Shown here one piece after another: positions 10,971-24,350 of a stretch of 64,000 nt of DNA. The stretch lies in NCBI GenBank assembly GCA_033439685.1, contig JAUEDM010000001.1, positions 7,688,001 to 7,752,000 on the forward strand. The letters are read 5' to 3'. The notes under the pieces were generated by a model. That model saw only the letters and a list, made by a program, of their open reading frames with translations. It was not told the DNA's origin and did not search any database. Both the position numbers and the translations under genes were made by a program. Numbering within the stretch: the first letter of the stretch is position 1; each line of letters begins with the position of its first letter. This stretch comes from Apodospora peruviana (taxonomy: Eukaryota; Ascomycota; Sordariomycetes; Sordariales; Lasiosphaeriaceae).

Positions 10971-13900
10971 CACTGTACAAGTATTCCGTATAAGTGTGTG
11001 CATATACACACCAGCCAGTGGAAGGGTAGTAGAGTAGTATCAGAGTTTAATGCAATGGCACAGGGCTGATTCAGCCGCCACCTCCAGCCACCTGTATGTG
11101 CATGGAAGCGTAAGATAAGCTGGGGGGCCGGCCACGATGAAGCCTGCCCCCTTTTGGTGTTAGAAGCACTCACGGTAAAAGAGGAAAATCTTCCGGGAGG
11201 AGTGTGTCTCTAGATGTAGAAAGGGGCCTGCTTGTGCATGTTTGATGATCTCTCATGCCGCTGTCATCTACACTAGCTATGCGTAGAAGCGCCACCCTTG
11301 ATATCTTTCCCGTTCGCGGTTCATTTTCCCGACCCCTCAAAGGGATGGAGTTGTTTCTCCCGATCTGGTATGACTGCCTCTTTCCGTGGAATTCACTCTC
11401 TTCTGCTGATGCCAAGATACCGGCATGAAACCTGGGCCTATGGGCATTCATCTGAATTGAATAGACTCTGATGTCCGGTCACGCTAATCGTGTCGAGAGT
11501 GACCCGAGAGGACCACAGGCGCTACGGTTGCATGGTTCTCGAGTTCGACGGCGGCGACAGTTGTGGGTATGTCGAGCTCCAGTCGTCACAGCCCGCAGTT
11601 GACCGATACGAGCCTAGTCCGCAAGAGATCACCTGGTGGAATGTCTTGTCTTGAACCAAATGGAAACCTGTCCGGGGTTCTCCGCGCCTCCGATATAGCC
11701 AGGCATGCTGTTGACAAGATTTCAACTTTGCAGGATCCCGCCAATAGGGCAGAACCCAGCCCTATGGCTTATGAGGCGTTTTGGAGCCACCCCTCAGCTG
11801 CTCATCTCCCCTCTCATCTCTGGTCCCGGCATGGTGTGAAACCAAGGCAGCCATATCATTGCACAGGGCCAGCGTGCTTGTTTCGAGCCCGAGACAAAGC
11901 CAGCTGAGTCTCGGGACGTGTTACCATGAGGCAGCTCTCCCGACATGTGACGATCCCCGTTTCCATCAGTAGTGGTGTGGGTTGGCGACCTTGCATAAGA
12001 CAGAGAAGCCTAGTACCCCGGAGTGGTAGCCATCCGCAGCCCGCCGACGTCCAGCTGTTATGAGACGGGTGCGGATAATTCGTAGGTGAACGGCTGTGGA
12101 GGTGCAAGGCGCTAATGTACGTACTCGCAGCAGCTCGGAGGCTTGCCCAGCTTTGAACCGTGACATTCTCTCTGCCTTGCGGGGCCTCCTTAGATCGGGG
12201 ACCGGGCATGGCCGACCCGCCCTTGGGCGTATGCTGCCGCGAGCTACCGCCATGTGTCGATGCTTGAGCTTGTAGCACTCGAGAGGGGCAAGAAGGTATC
12301 CGTAGCGGTGAAGAAAATACGGGAGAGTCGGCACAGAAGGCGACTTGGAGACCACGTTCGCAAAGGAAAGTATCAGGCATTATGGGGTGAATGGGCGAAA
12401 AGAGTCACCCTCATAATCTGTACACATAGATTTCGCCCTTAGATATGTGTAAGCAGATCTATTTTTGCGGCTCTGGTTGTGTAAGCCCGATTGTGATTAC
12501 AGAAGCGGACTGATTGGCCAACAGCCTTTTCTTCAAGGTCCGGCTACCACTCGGCTACTTATCCCCGGGGCTGGCCAGTAATGGAGTATGCCAGTCAAGG
12601 GCTCCCGAAGTGGCAGGAGGACGTTCGAGAAAGGTGGAAGTGGGGAAGGACAACATATTGATCTAAAGAAATGGTCCGACTCACCCTACACATAATCGGG
12701 AAGTACGTAGCTTGACGAGGAGACATCCCGATTCGCTTGTCGTCTTGTGAATATTCCGGGCCAGGACGAGGCCGAAAGTGCAAGTCCAGCCCCACAATCT
12801 GTAGGGGGGGCAGACCGCCAACGAAACCCCAGAGGAACACCACAGAAGATAGACTGAATGCATTCAGCCCTCCTAGGCTCGTCGAGTGCCAGATCCCATC
12901 TTCGATCTTAACCGTACTGCGTCAAGTGTGTAGGAACCTTAAACCAAGCTTTCTGAGGAGGCTGCTGACGACCTAACGCCCTGACACAGAGCACCACCAT
13001 TCCTTTCTGTGCATGTAGTAAGCCCAAGGGAAAATGCAGCGGGAGGCTGCATCTCGATGAAGTCTCATCGCCGCCGACTGTGGTCAAGACTCTGTGGCAC
13101 AGGAAAGCCGATAATGGGCTTCTCTAGGCCCTATGGCGCCTACCAAATTTTGTTGCCTGGCGTGCCTCATCTGAGTCTGGTTAGATCTGCTGAGTGAATT
13201 ATGAGAACCCCTCTCCCGTATCAAAAGTCAAGGGAAGCATGGTTTACCCTCGCCGATTACGGTGGCCGCCCGGCGACAACACCTCTTTGACCGGCCGGGG
13301 TCCGGGGGGCTCTAACACGTGTAGACCGCACGGTGTGCACAGCGCAGAAATTGTACAACCTTGTCCGGGGAATGAAATATCGCCGTGGCATTGTCCTGCC
13401 CAAAGCTGCTCTGCGATGTGAACGCAGCCCCCTGGCGGCCTATCCAGAGGGAAGAAGCCGATGATAAAATAGAAAACAGCGGTCAGCGCAAGTAGTCGAA
13501 ATGAACACCCAAGGCCAGGGACATGGCGAATTGGCGATTCAACTTTGGGTGCAGCACTTTTGTAGACGCTAAAACAAGGGTTGGCGCCAGGCAGAAGCGA
13601 AAATGCTTGAACTTGCGGCACAACCGACATCAGAGCCTGGAGCGGTGGACTGCCACTGGAAAGCCAGGCCGTACATTCGTCTTGGCAAGACACACTGGCA
13701 CGACTGGACACCAACGACGCAACCGTGGTTCAGGAGGCCAAGGTGTTGTATAGACTTGTATGGGCCATGCAGCATGCAACGCGCGAACACGACCAATACG
13801 TGCGGCCTGTGCCGGACTACACTGCTCCATCCGGACAGAGGGCAGACAGAAACGGGCTGCATGCTGTATGGTTTTTGTTTCCATCAATGGCTCTTCTCCC

Positions 13901-16320
13901 AGCCAAGACCCAAACCGGGGCGGGGTGTCGAGGGCCCGGAAGCACAACACGGCAGCCGTGCCTATGCCCTATGTGCGGTCTCTGTATCTGGATTGTATAG
14001 TATCGTGCGACCTCGATGATCACTCAGGATGTTGTGTCCTGGCTTGTACAGTCGCGGTGCGTTGTTGTCGCAGCATGTATGCCGTGGTTGGTACCGAGTA
14101 GTAATCAAGTCCGGGGATGGCGACGAGACGATGGTGAAGTCGGCGACACAACGGCGACTCCAAGCTCTGCCCGTCGCGCATGCGGCACATATTGCAACTC
14201 TCTCCCACATGCTGGCATACGCGAGCTCCGAAATTGATTGGCCTGGGCGATAGAACAATGCAAGAAGCCGTCTGTCGCGGTTCTGGGTCGTAACGGGTGC
14301 GCTAGAGATGGGGCCCCTGGAATGACCCAAGATAACAAGGATGTATACATTAAAGAGAAGCTTGAGTTGAGTTCCTGGGCGAGATGCTCAACGCTCTCCA
14401 CAGGTCTCTATCCAGCTGATGATCTGGAGTCCAGGCAGTCGAATAAACTCGACGTCGACGGGTTAGATGAAAGGTGCCTGCAGATCTAGCTCCTATGCTA
14501 ACTCGCTTTGGATTGACCTTGAATGCACGGGTGCAGCGGGCGGGTTCGTGCTTGTCCCAGTGTAACCTAGAGCAGCTTTATGGTGGATTAACGGGGCTTT
14601 CAATCCCCAAATGCGGGGCAGTGGTACCTAACCCTATCTTCACGACCGATACTCCCATCACCCGAGGAATGCCGCATGCAATTGTTCGCTGTCATTCTAG
14701 TTCTCCACGGAGTCTTCCATTTGCGCCGCCAACATCTCCCAAGACTCATGAACGTTGCTCTGCACATTGCCCACCAGGAAGGAGTCAAGAACTCCAGGGC
14801 TCCAGTCATTCCCTGTCGTCATCTTCCATACAACACCGGGGCAATGTCTGAATGGTTCAATTTGCGAATCTCGGGAATTCGCCCAGTAGCATCTCATCAT
14901 ATCATGAACTTGGAAGGTCCGCCCACCCACCGGCCGCATCTATCCGCACACGATGTGCCCGCACTGCCCGCGCATCACAGCTGCACAAGGTAGAGAGAGA
15001 CGCAGAATGACCGCAGTCAAGGTGAGCCCGGGCTTCTCCTCCGCCCCCCTTTGCTTCCCGGACACCGTCTCGCCGGGGAACACTGCTGTTCCGGGGTCAT
15101 CTGCACTCCATGCCAGGTAGTATGGGATCTGACATGCTGCCAAACCTGCCTACGGATTACTTTGCTACCTTACCATGCTTACCTGACCCTGGGAAAGGTA
15201 CCTACCTATGTATGTCTGGGTTACCTTCCAGGTCATGAACCTTTCGACCTGTGGCCGACTACGGCATCGCCTATACACGTCGGAGGCTCAGTATACCTAC
15301 CTACTCTACCGCAGGATGCATGCAGACATCTACATTTCCCTAGGTACCTTACGGATGTACTGTACCTTGAATATTTGACCTACCTAGTGTATATCTCGTG
15401 TCATTATCGACGACAATCTCCCACGTTGCGGCGCGATTAAGGCCGTCGATCTGGCACAGCCGGGCTGCCTCTGCAAGCAACCCTCGACACTTGACCCCCA
15501 ACCCTTGTATCCTGCGTGTCTGGTTGTGGACTCCTGAGTGGTGAGAATCTATACGTGTAAGTTCCAGGAGAGACTAGACTCCAACCCGTACCACAACCAC
15601 CTACCCTTTCCATCGGTTCCATCAGGCTGCTTGAGCTTGGCCCTCGCCGGCCCTGTGGCGTTTGCAGATATTGCGCTGTGACAGCCTTTAGAAACTCCTG
15701 TTCCTTGTTGCAATGAACGCAAGGGGGGTGTAAAGGCCAAATACCGACCAAGCGGCACGCGTCTGGCCATGGCACCACACCCATTGACATTCAGCACTTT
15801 GCCCTCATCACTAACTACATACATAACCTGCTGACACTATCCGGAGCCCAGAGTCGAGTTCGCCATTGCCAGCTTCCTCCCGTCGTTACCTCCTACCTGG
15901 TATTTTGCCTCTGATTATTTGAAGGTGGCCGCAGGCTCCGCACCTCCTCCATCTTGCGTCCACTCATCCAATACTCATCCAATTATACTGTACATACACC
16001 TAACCCGTCCTGCACACCCACTGCACACCTGCACATCGCTCACGCAGCGCAAACGCCCCTCCCCACTTCCACTCCCAGGCCAATCCATAATAATTAGCTG
16101 GTGTCTCCCCTCCTTCTCAACGAGACCAAACCTACCTTACCCTCGTCTCGACCAAAAAGACTCCAAGCCTTCCATCTTGATCGACACCTTCCTCCAGCCC
16201 AGCGACAGAACGAAACCCCATCCATCGCCAGTCAATTGGACCCCTCTCCCATACCCGACCTGGCTCTCTCGACAGTCAGGACAGGAAACAGTCAAAGAGA
16301 TAGACATAAGACACCGCGCC

Positions 16321-17590
16321 ATGATGGACTACACGCACGCAGCCTACTTCACTGGCGCTCAGCCCTACCACCAGTACATGGGCATTCCTCCCCTGACGCC
16401 CTCGCACTCCACTACGGGGGCGGCTTCGGAAGATTTCAACAACGCATCTCCTCCGGTAGGTTGCGCCCCTTGAGAGAGGTCGGCTATTGGAAGGACAGAG
16501 ATGTGAAGTGCCTGGGGCTGTGAAAAGGGGACTTGCTTCTGGTTTTATACAAAAGAAGAATGCGCTTTCTGCAGCCCCAAGCTGTCTGAGGTCCACGGTC
16601 CCCCGCAATTCCTTTGAGCTGGTCTCGCACCGGGAAGGAGTAGCGTGCATCACCAACCCGCTAGGCGTACGAGAGGCTTACACAATCATTACTCAGGAGG
16701 TTTACGAGCAATTCCCCAATGGAATCCCTCACGACCAGTTCCCCGGCTTCGAAGGCTATGCACAATTCAACCCCCAACAAGCTTTTCCCCCCGGGCCACC
16801 GACTCCGCCAGGCCAACACCCCGCCGCCGCTGTGCAACCTATCAATGGCGTCGCCCGACCGCCCCAGCCGAGCCCCGAAGCGCTCGCTCTCACCAAAATG
16901 GAGGCAGAAGATCAAGCTCAGAGTCGCAGGCAGGGCTCCAACTCGGAGGAGGACGAGCTGACCCCGGCCCAATCCAGACGGAAAGCCCAGAATCGTGCCG
17001 CGTACGTTTGAAGGCACCACTCTGCTTGATTTACCTCGAGGTCGCTAACGTTTTTGATCCGATCTAGCCAACGTGCCTTCCGCGAGCGCAAAGAACGCCA
17101 CGTCAAGGACCTCGAGACCCGGCTGCAGCAGCTCGAGCAGGCGCAGCAGCAGACGGCGACGGAAAATGAGCGGCTGAAGCGTGACCTGCAGAAGATGAGC
17201 ACGGAGAACGAGATCCTGCGGGCGACGTCGTCGCTGGCGGTGAGCGCCGGGTCGCCGGGGGCCAACGGGACGCCGCCCATCACGACGGGTCCGATGTCGT
17301 ACAACCCGACCGACTTCTACTCCAACGTGCTCCAGAACCATGCCAATAAGACGCCGAGCCACCGGATCGTGACGAGCGACGACGGCGAGCGCCTGCTCGC
17401 GGCCGGCGCGACCTGGGACCTGATCATCAACCACGAGCTGTTCAAGCGCGGACTCGTCGACATTGCCGACGTCAGCGCGCGGCTGAAGCCCCAGGCCAAG
17501 TGCGACGGCCAAGGCCCCGTGTTTGAGGAAAGCGCCATTGTTGAGGCTATAGAGCAGAGCGTTGCTAGTGGAACTGATGAGTTACTGTGA
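16321..17590 (+). CDS. Yap/AP-1-like fungal bZIP transcription factor, three exons
   Basis: Proposed exons are 16321-16455, 16697-17001 and 17068-17590, giving 320 residues. The second intron is clear (GTACGT donor, GCTAACG branch, ATCTAG acceptor), and joining it reconstructs the basic region. That region, around residues 136-160, reads QSRRKAQNRAAQRAFRERKE, with the N-x-A-A-Q-R-A-F-R signature of the Yap subfamily. A Gln/Leu-rich zipper (DLETRLQQLEQ, then ENERLKRDLQ) extends to about residue 195. The N-terminus (MMDYTHAAYF, YHQYMGIPPLTPS) and the C-terminal segment (GATWDLIINHELFKRGLVDI, then CDGQGPVFEESAIVEAIEQS) match a conserved fungal group usually named Yap7/Fcr3-like. It is presumably a nuclear DNA-binding regulator. 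Its targets cannot be read from sequence, and the Cys-rich redox domain of Yap1 is absent. Use of the second ATG (16324) would change only one residue. Confidence 0.85.
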
Positions 17591-19090
17591 GCTGCTACGG
17601 TCAACAGATATTGTGTGAGGTGCGGCTGCGATCCGGTGCCTCGTTTTTTTGTCGAATATACAATACCCCCCCTTTCCGGATCGTTGCCACGCCAAAAAAA
17701 CAAAGACAACTCAGCTTTCACGATTCAAGACTTTGGGGAGGCTGCTTCAATCAAATTTTAGTCAAAAGGCGTTTATAGCAGGGTGGTTTCGGAGAGCGGG
17801 TTTAGGTGTTTACGGGTGCATTGTTTTGTCTCCGGTTTTGCGTCTTGCTTTATGGGACTGGATGGGTATCTTTTTGTTTTTCGGGTGTCCTCTTGTTACT
17901 TCATGTTCAAAGATTGCAGATTTTGCTTGTGCGAAGCGGACTTGGACAGCAAAATCCGAGCCTACCTAAATACCATATCTCTGTGGTTGGTTGGATCGGA
18001 TAGGAAAAGGGAAATTTTTTGGATATCATCATGGAAGGGAGTTAAGAGGCGTTATATTTTACGAGAAAAAGATAACCATATTTGGATTCTTTTATGTATA
18101 TTCTGATTACTTTTCTGCTTGAGCTGTTTTTGCTTTCGTTGGCTCTTGCGAATGTATTCAAACTCTTCTTATTATCCATTGTGTATGTGTGAAGTATCTC
18201 TTTCACACTTTACCTCCTCCAATATCTTCTCCTCGACGATTGGTGGTTGCATCTTGGGTTACAGGAGTGAGTGTCCGAAGTGAGACGACACGCGTCGTGC
18301 TGCCCGCTGCCGCTACCGCTGCTGTATCGAGATGGATGGCCTGGGAGCGGGATCCGCGAGCCGTACCGCTGTGCTCGCTTGGGACCTATTTTCTAGGTTA
18401 CGCATGCTTGAACGAGCACGTTTGACGGTAGTAGAGGGTGGCCACGGTGATGTATGGACTTGTTCGTAAAAAAGTACGTATGGAGGAGATTGACCTTGGC
18501 CCTCGGCTATACCCTGTATTCCGATCTTGACTACCTACATGTGGTAGACAGATAGGCAGGGCAATCTCAAGAAAACCATCCTCCATTAACAGTATGTGTA
18601 ACGTAAACAAGTTCCCTGGATATCTATCTATTATTCTCGCATGTGATATTCCCACCAAAAAGCAATTCATCAGACCGACCGCCCACCCAACCGCCATCCT
18701 CCTATCCATGCATGTATAATCCATACCACATATATTCCGTACAACCGGTCCATGGAGACCGTCCCGTTACGTCATCCAGGGAGACAGAAGAAAACCAAGG
18801 TTTTGCATTCTCCCATAAGGCTCCATTGAAAAAGAACGTAGCCCACCAGCGCCGACCCCAATTACAAAATATTTACTGCCTGCTTCCAAGGAAGAGCAAG
18901 AGAAGCACGATCAACCGGGAAGCAACCGTTAGGATCTGTTCCTTACCAGCTTCCTCCATCCATCCATCCGCCAGTAATGAACTTGCTGTGAGGCACAAAC
19001 GACGCACGTGTCACACGTCGAGAAACGTACCAAAGTATGGCGGCATCTAATGTGCGCATGCGCGAACGTAAGGGTGAGTGAACAAATTAT
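17591..19090. other. intergenic between convergent genes
   Basis: This presumably holds the 3' UTRs of the bZIP gene (+) and the phosphotransferase gene (-). It is T-rich just after the bZIP stop. No coding sequence is supported. Confidence 0.6.
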
Positions 19091-20434
19091 TCATCCTACC
19101 TTCGCCTTGCCGCCATTCAGCTGCATCGACTTCTCACCACCCGAATCCTCAGTGTGCGGATGCTTGATAGTCAGACAATAAATGTCGAGATAGTCGCAAA
19201 TCGTAACAATCACGTCCACAACAAAGCTGCCGTAGACACCGACCGCCATGCCGAGCATGCAGAACATGAACCCAACCTGGTAGACATCGTCACCCAGCGC
19301 CGAGGGCCAGCCCAGACCTGGGATAGGGCTGTATTGCTGCAGCACCGGACCAAACGAGTCCACCACGCCCCAGCCCAGCGGCAAGACCAGCACGTTCCAG
19401 TATGGGAAATCCAGCTTGACCAAATGCGCCGTGATCATCTGTCCGACACTGTACGCATTGACGATGCCGGCGAAGAGCACAAACGGCACCAAGTGGTTGT
19501 GAAGGATATTCGGCTGCAGAGCTAAATACGCAACCATCAGGACCCACGTAGAAAAGAACGGGACCAATCCGACCAGCGCGTAGCGGCTGCGGTCGCCCCG
19601 GGCGCGGCGCGCCTTGATCACATTGCGCGCCGACTCGACCGTGTTGTAGACGAGCACGACGGTGCCCTGCACCATGTACCATTCCGTGAAAGACAAATTG
19701 TACAGCCAGTCAGGCAGACCCAGAAAGCCCTGGGGGAGCCCGAACGCGCCCAGCATGCTCTGCTGCCAAAAGTGCGCGCCGCCCATGAAGCCCGTCATCG
19801 CGTAGACGCCGACAAGAATAAGGATGCCCTCGACGGGACCGTTGACGACGCCGAGTGTGAGGGTCTTGGTGTGGTACTCGTCCCACGTTTGCACGTAGAA
19901 AGTCAGCAGGCTGGCAAAGAGGGTCGCGACGGTCTTCCAGGTCTGGCCCATGTTTTGCGTGCCGGCGAAGAGGAGGACTTCGAGCGAGGTGTTGAGCGCG
20001 TCCACGCCGTGGTCGAACAGCTCGCCGAGCGGGCCGGATTGACGAGTGCGGCGACTATTTGGAACAAACGTGCGCCATGTTAGCAAGTCTATCCCTTGTG
20101 ATTAAGAAAGGAGGAAAAATCCGTACGCTTGGGTCCCATCGACCGCGTCAAAGGTCTGGTAAAGAAACAAGCCGGCGGCCCAGCTGTAATACACCCACAC
20201 GGGGCAGTCCTGGTCGAGGGTCGGGTTATACCAGAGAAGCGTCAGGAAGTTGGCGATGACAAACATGAAGCCCGTCAGCGTGATGAGGTTGGGCGCCATG
20301 CTCATGGGAAAGCATTTGATGACGAAGTTGGTGTAGAAGGGCTTGAGCACATATTTGGACACGAGCGAGTGGTCGACGCTCGAGTACTTGTACTGCTTCA
20401 AGTTCGGCAGGAACTTCTCCCGTACGTAAACCAT
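19091..20434 (-). CDS. EPT1: cholinephosphotransferase / ethanolaminephosphotransferase, two exons
   Basis: This is a CDP-alcohol phosphatidyltransferase of the Kennedy pathway. It transfers phosphocholine or phosphoethanolamine from the CDP-alcohol to diacylglycerol in the ER membrane. Exon 1 is 20434-20127 (donor GTACGG) and exon 2 is 20054-19091 (acceptor AAATAG), giving 423 residues, close to yeast Ept1/Cpt1 (about 390). The catalytic motif is rebuilt exactly across the splice junction: DAVDGTQ from exon 1, then ARRTRQSGPLGELFDHGVD. This matches DG-x2-AR-x8-G-x3-D-x3-D. Several hydrophobic helices follow. Substrate preference for choline or ethanolamine cannot be assigned from sequence. 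It lies in the same orientation as the coatomer gene upstream, about 850 bp away. Confidence 0.93.
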
Positions 20435-21282
20435 GGTGGGCGGTTTTTATCGTGGGTCGTCTTCTTGGTGTCGTTGCCGTCGTCAAGGTTGTGTGGGTTG
20501 GTTGTTGTTGTAACTTGTGTGCGACCTTTGTGATCCTGGAACGACAAATCCACTAGCTTTCAACTCCCAGTGTTTGTTCTGTCGAGCACATGCAGCAGGG
20601 GCATATAACCCTGTGCACTTTTGCCTCAAACGCGTTCAACTAGATGCTGAAGGAGTGACTTGGACCGGTCATCCGAATGGAACTCGAACAAGAAAAAAGA
20701 AGGGGAGAAGCAGGAGAAAGTGGGCACAAAGGAGTGGTGGGTAGCGTGGCAGCGGGAGCCGTGAGACAAATGGCTGGTGGAAATTTCGACGATCGCGCGT
20801 GCCGCACCGCGCAGCCCTTTTTTTTGTTAGTGTTCCCGCTTCCGACGCCCTGGCGGCACACTGCGTCATAACTCTATCCTTGTCCTCCCTCATCTGCCAA
20901 GGCTCCCAAATCCGGACTAAAACACCAATCGTGAACCCTACCTAACCCACCATATCTTTCGACTTCAAGTCATACCGATAGGTAGCAACACTTACGGATA
21001 ACACCTCTACATAGATAAGGCTCTGAATGGGTTGTCTTTACTCTGAATGTCATGAAAAACGGAAAGCTATTTCAAGCTCCCACATTTTATAATTCAAAAT
21101 CATGATTCGCCCCGTTCCAGCACCACAGCTTTACCCCTTAGTTCACCCTTAATCACCCATGCATCTAACACTTACTATCTCCATAGTCATTCATTCTTCC
21201 ATTTTCAACAAGCTCTGCTTCAAGACACCTAGGGTAACAACAAACGCCTCGCAAATTCAATTCCATCAAATGTATACGGTCA
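20435..21282. other. intergenic
   Basis: The promoter of the phosphotransferase gene and the 3' flank of the coatomer gene lie here. No gene is seen. Confidence 0.6.
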
Positions 21283-24200
21283 TTAAGCGACAGATCCCAC
21301 CACGAGTGCTGCCACACCCTCTTCCTCACTCCTCACCGTAATCTTAGTCGTTACACCCGATTTGGACGAGTACGCCATGCGAATGTTGGCGACGACCCTT
21401 CCACCATTCACCGTCTTGCCCAGAAGCTTGAGTGTGTGTGTTGTCTGGCTGATCGGCACGTCAGTTCCCTCCAAAGGTTGTAACGAGAGTGTCTTGGCCA
21501 GTTGCTCCGTTGCGTCTGTTCAGTCTGATTAGCATTCTCCATCTCAGCAGCAGCGCCGGCTTCAAACATACCTGCTATGCTCTTGACGTTGCTGAGCTGC
21601 AAAGTCTCCTCCGCCTCCTCTCCCGTCGCACCCACTTGCTCCCAGATATGGGCAAAATTACCAGCGAAAGTCGGCACGACATAATCGCTACCTGCCAAGT
21701 CAAATTCCGCAACCTCATACTCGTCATCATAACCCTGCTCTTCCGGCTCGTTGGTAGTTGGATCAATCTCCTTGCTGGTGAATCTGAGGACGTTGGAGAA
21801 GGTGCTGATGGGTAGAGATCCCTCGCCATTTATCTTCCGGAAGGCAACGTAAACCTTGCCGGGAATGTCGGTTTCGAGCTTCTCAGCTTGTATAATGAAC
21901 ACCTCTTCTAGCTCCTCGTCATCCGACGGGGTAGCTACAACTGAGACATTCTCTAATACTGTTGCCGGGAGGGTGTTCTTAACATCGTATTGTAGTACGA
22001 TGTGCTCCTTGAAAATGTGCTTGACAACCCCCACGACGTACTCGGTTTCGGCTTCTGTTAATTCCACCGGCGGCGATGACTTGAGAACGCTGCCAAATTC
22101 CTTCATCTCGGGAATCTGCATTAGCTCCTGGGCGTATTTCTGGGCCGCTGCCGATGCAGATGCCGCTGCATCTGCCCCAGTGGGAGCAGCCTTGGTCGGG
22201 CCAACCTTTGGCGGTTTGAGAGATGGTGTAGTGGCGGTGAGTTTCTTGGTCCTGTCCTCGGCATCCGCTTGCTCCCGGGTAACAACCGGAATCTTGGCAA
22301 TATCAAATGGTGCATCGAATGTAGACTTGTCATCTGACATGACATACATCACCAGCTGGTGTTCAAAGTAAGGCAAAGCGAACATGTTATCTGCAATATG
22401 TTAGCGGATGGTCAGCATTAATCAATCCGGCCTGCAACCGAGATCTTACCATTCTTCACGAATCTTGCGGCCAATTCATCCTCTTCCTTCATGAGTCGGA
22501 GGCTCAGTGCTGCACGATCGCGAACCTCATCATCCACGTCGTCCAGGCATCGAGTAAGTAGTACTTCGACGCTCCGTTTCACCTCGGGATCCTTCTGACC
22601 GACACCGAACTTGGAAAGAGCTGTGACGGCTGCAGCACGCACAATCGCATTTTCCAACACAACACGATTGTAAATGTAGCGAATGTACTTGGTAGGCTGG
22701 GATGTCTTGGGTCCCTCGAGGCCGAGAAGGTGAAGAATGCGAACTGCAAGCTTCGTAAACTCGCAATCCTCGATAAACTCGCACAGATGAGCAAGCGCAT
22801 CCTCCTTGGAGTCAGGAACAAACTTGATCAGGTCAAACATGCTCTCCACCACAGCACGCTTGAACTCGTAGCCGCCTTCATCACGCAAGATACCGCTGAG
22901 AAACTGCAGCATACCGGCTTGCTTGCTGGGAAATTTGAGACACAACGTCCGGATTGCTTCCACAATAGTGATCTTGAATTCGTCCGTAATTTCCGACATG
23001 AATCCAGATATCTGCTTCATCAAGCGATCCACACTTGCCTCGTTACCCGTCTTAAGTAGAGTGGTGATGGCAAATGTCGCGATCGACCGATTACTGTTGG
23101 AGATGAGGAGCTCGATATCCGGGTTGCACACGTTGACAGCCTGTGGCTTGAACGAGGCGAAGTTGTGCAGGATGCGAAGAGCAGCAAACTTGGTGACGGC
23201 ACGGGGAGACGTGAGGAAGAGCTGCAGGACGTGAACTGCTTGGGATACCTCGGCATCCGTAACGTCCCGCATATCGCAGATAGCCTTGGCCGCCTCAAAG
23301 TTGACCATTTCGCTCTTATGCCGCAGCCAGCCATCCAGCAGCTGCATCATGGGCTTCCGGAGGTTAGGGTCTTCCTCGGCCAGCTGGGCAGCGAGACGGA
23401 CGAGCATAACGATTGCGGCTGGGTTCTTGACAGCGCCAGCGGCACCGAATTGCTGAACCATCTTGACCAGCGCCATCCTATCGTGCATCCGCATCTGATA
23501 CAGTAGCCCGATGGCATGGTACTGCGTCATGGTCGAGTTGTTAACTGGGAGGTTGCCCGAGGAGGATGAGAAGCCCAGAGAGAAGCCCCCGGATGACTTG
23601 GTGCTTGCTGCCGCCTCTTGGGTCTCGCTCTGCCACCGACGGACGACATCTCTCGCAATCGGGAGGAGGTGGTATGAGGACACGAGGGCGGCAGATGATA
23701 CCGATGGGTTCTTGTCGACAATGGCGGTCTTCATTACACGCTCAATGGATTGCACTGTGGTGGCCTACTATGGGTCAGCTCAACGCAGACGACGGGAATT
23801 GGACACACGGATTGCTACTTACATCAATGATACGACAGAGGGCGCGGATAGCATTCGGGCGGTAGATGGCATCGGTGCTGCCTCCGGTATCCTTCATGAT
23901 AGTGCTCGTCACCATAATGATGTCCTCAGCGGAGCTGGCCAGCTCTTTGATGACCAAGTGGACCATCTGGCGCAGGCTGGCATCCTTGTTTTGGAAGAGC
24001 TTGGAGATTCCGAAGAAGAGCGTCGTGGCTTCGTTGGTCGGGAACTTCTCTCCCGTGTAGAGGAGGAGGGCGATCTTGGTCAGGAGGATACGGCATCGTC
24101 GCGGTTGGATGGGCGAGTTGTTGAAAAGCCGGGCTGGTAAGAAGGGTCAGTCAGATTTTCTGTCCGTTGTATACTGTCGATATTGCTACGACTGCCCGGA

Positions 24201-24350
24201 TCCCGTTGCAGCAGTCCCAGGGGTGTTCGGGGGCGCCTTGCGTTGCGGTCAGCGTCTTATAGGGAAATTCTTACCTTCCTGGAAAACCTGGGTCCGGTCG
24301 ACCTTGACCAGACCGGTGTCGGCATCCTCATCCTTCTTCCCGTAGCTCAT
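21283..24350 (-). CDS. SEC21: coatomer subunit gamma (COPI), five exons
   Basis: This is gamma-COP, a large subunit of the COPI coat that drives Golgi-to-ER retrograde transport. Exons are 24350-24275, 24133-23823, 23764-22450, 22390-21572 and 21515-21283. All donors and acceptors are in phase and give 917 residues, the usual length. The N-terminus MSYGKKDEDADTGLVKVD runs into the adaptin-type HEAT-repeat trunk, with ARLFNNSPIQPRRCRILLTK and the family-typical NEATTLFFGISKLFQ. The linker is Ala/Pro/Thr-rich around residues 600-640. The gamma-COP appendage and C-terminal domain follow, containing LKSSPPVELTEAETEYVV, VRILHLLGLEGP-type trunk helices upstream, and a final TLKLLGKTVNGGRVVANIRM. 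The introns of 141, 58, 59 and 56 nt are typical. It is essential in yeast and is expected to be constitutive. Confidence 0.96.

Larger units (their letters stand above)
8565..16320. other. 7.7 kb block without a convincing gene
   Basis: Both strands carry only short frames (under about 230 codons) with atypical composition, such as Cys/His/Arg/Pro-rich or Ser/Leu low-complexity, and no domain signature. The block includes a purine-rich tract (about 9780-9985), a C19 homopolymer, a 16-bp perfect palindrome at 10955-10970, and ACCTACCT-type motifs near 15190-15380. The final 400 bases are CT-rich and are presumably the promoter and leader of the bZIP gene at 16321. A non-coding transcript or heavily decayed DNA cannot be excluded. 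Confidence 0.55.

Noticed and set aside
11856..12380. 174-codon minus-strand frame in the gene-poor block
   Set aside because: It is Arg/Pro/Cys/Ser-rich without domain, signal peptide or supporting splice structure, and overlaps another frame of equal quality.
12481..12560. tRNA-like A box on the minus strand (TAGCCGAGTGGTAGCC) suggesting tRNA-Ser or tRNA-Leu
   Set aside because: No proper T-arm or B box (GTTCGAATCC-type) follows, and the acceptor and anticodon stems cannot be paired. At most it is a decayed tRNA-derived fragment.
13244..13714. 156-codon minus-strand frame with one hydrophobic stretch
   Set aside because: One chance hydrophobic segment (LLALTAVFYFIIGFF), no conserved pattern, and the start is not supported.
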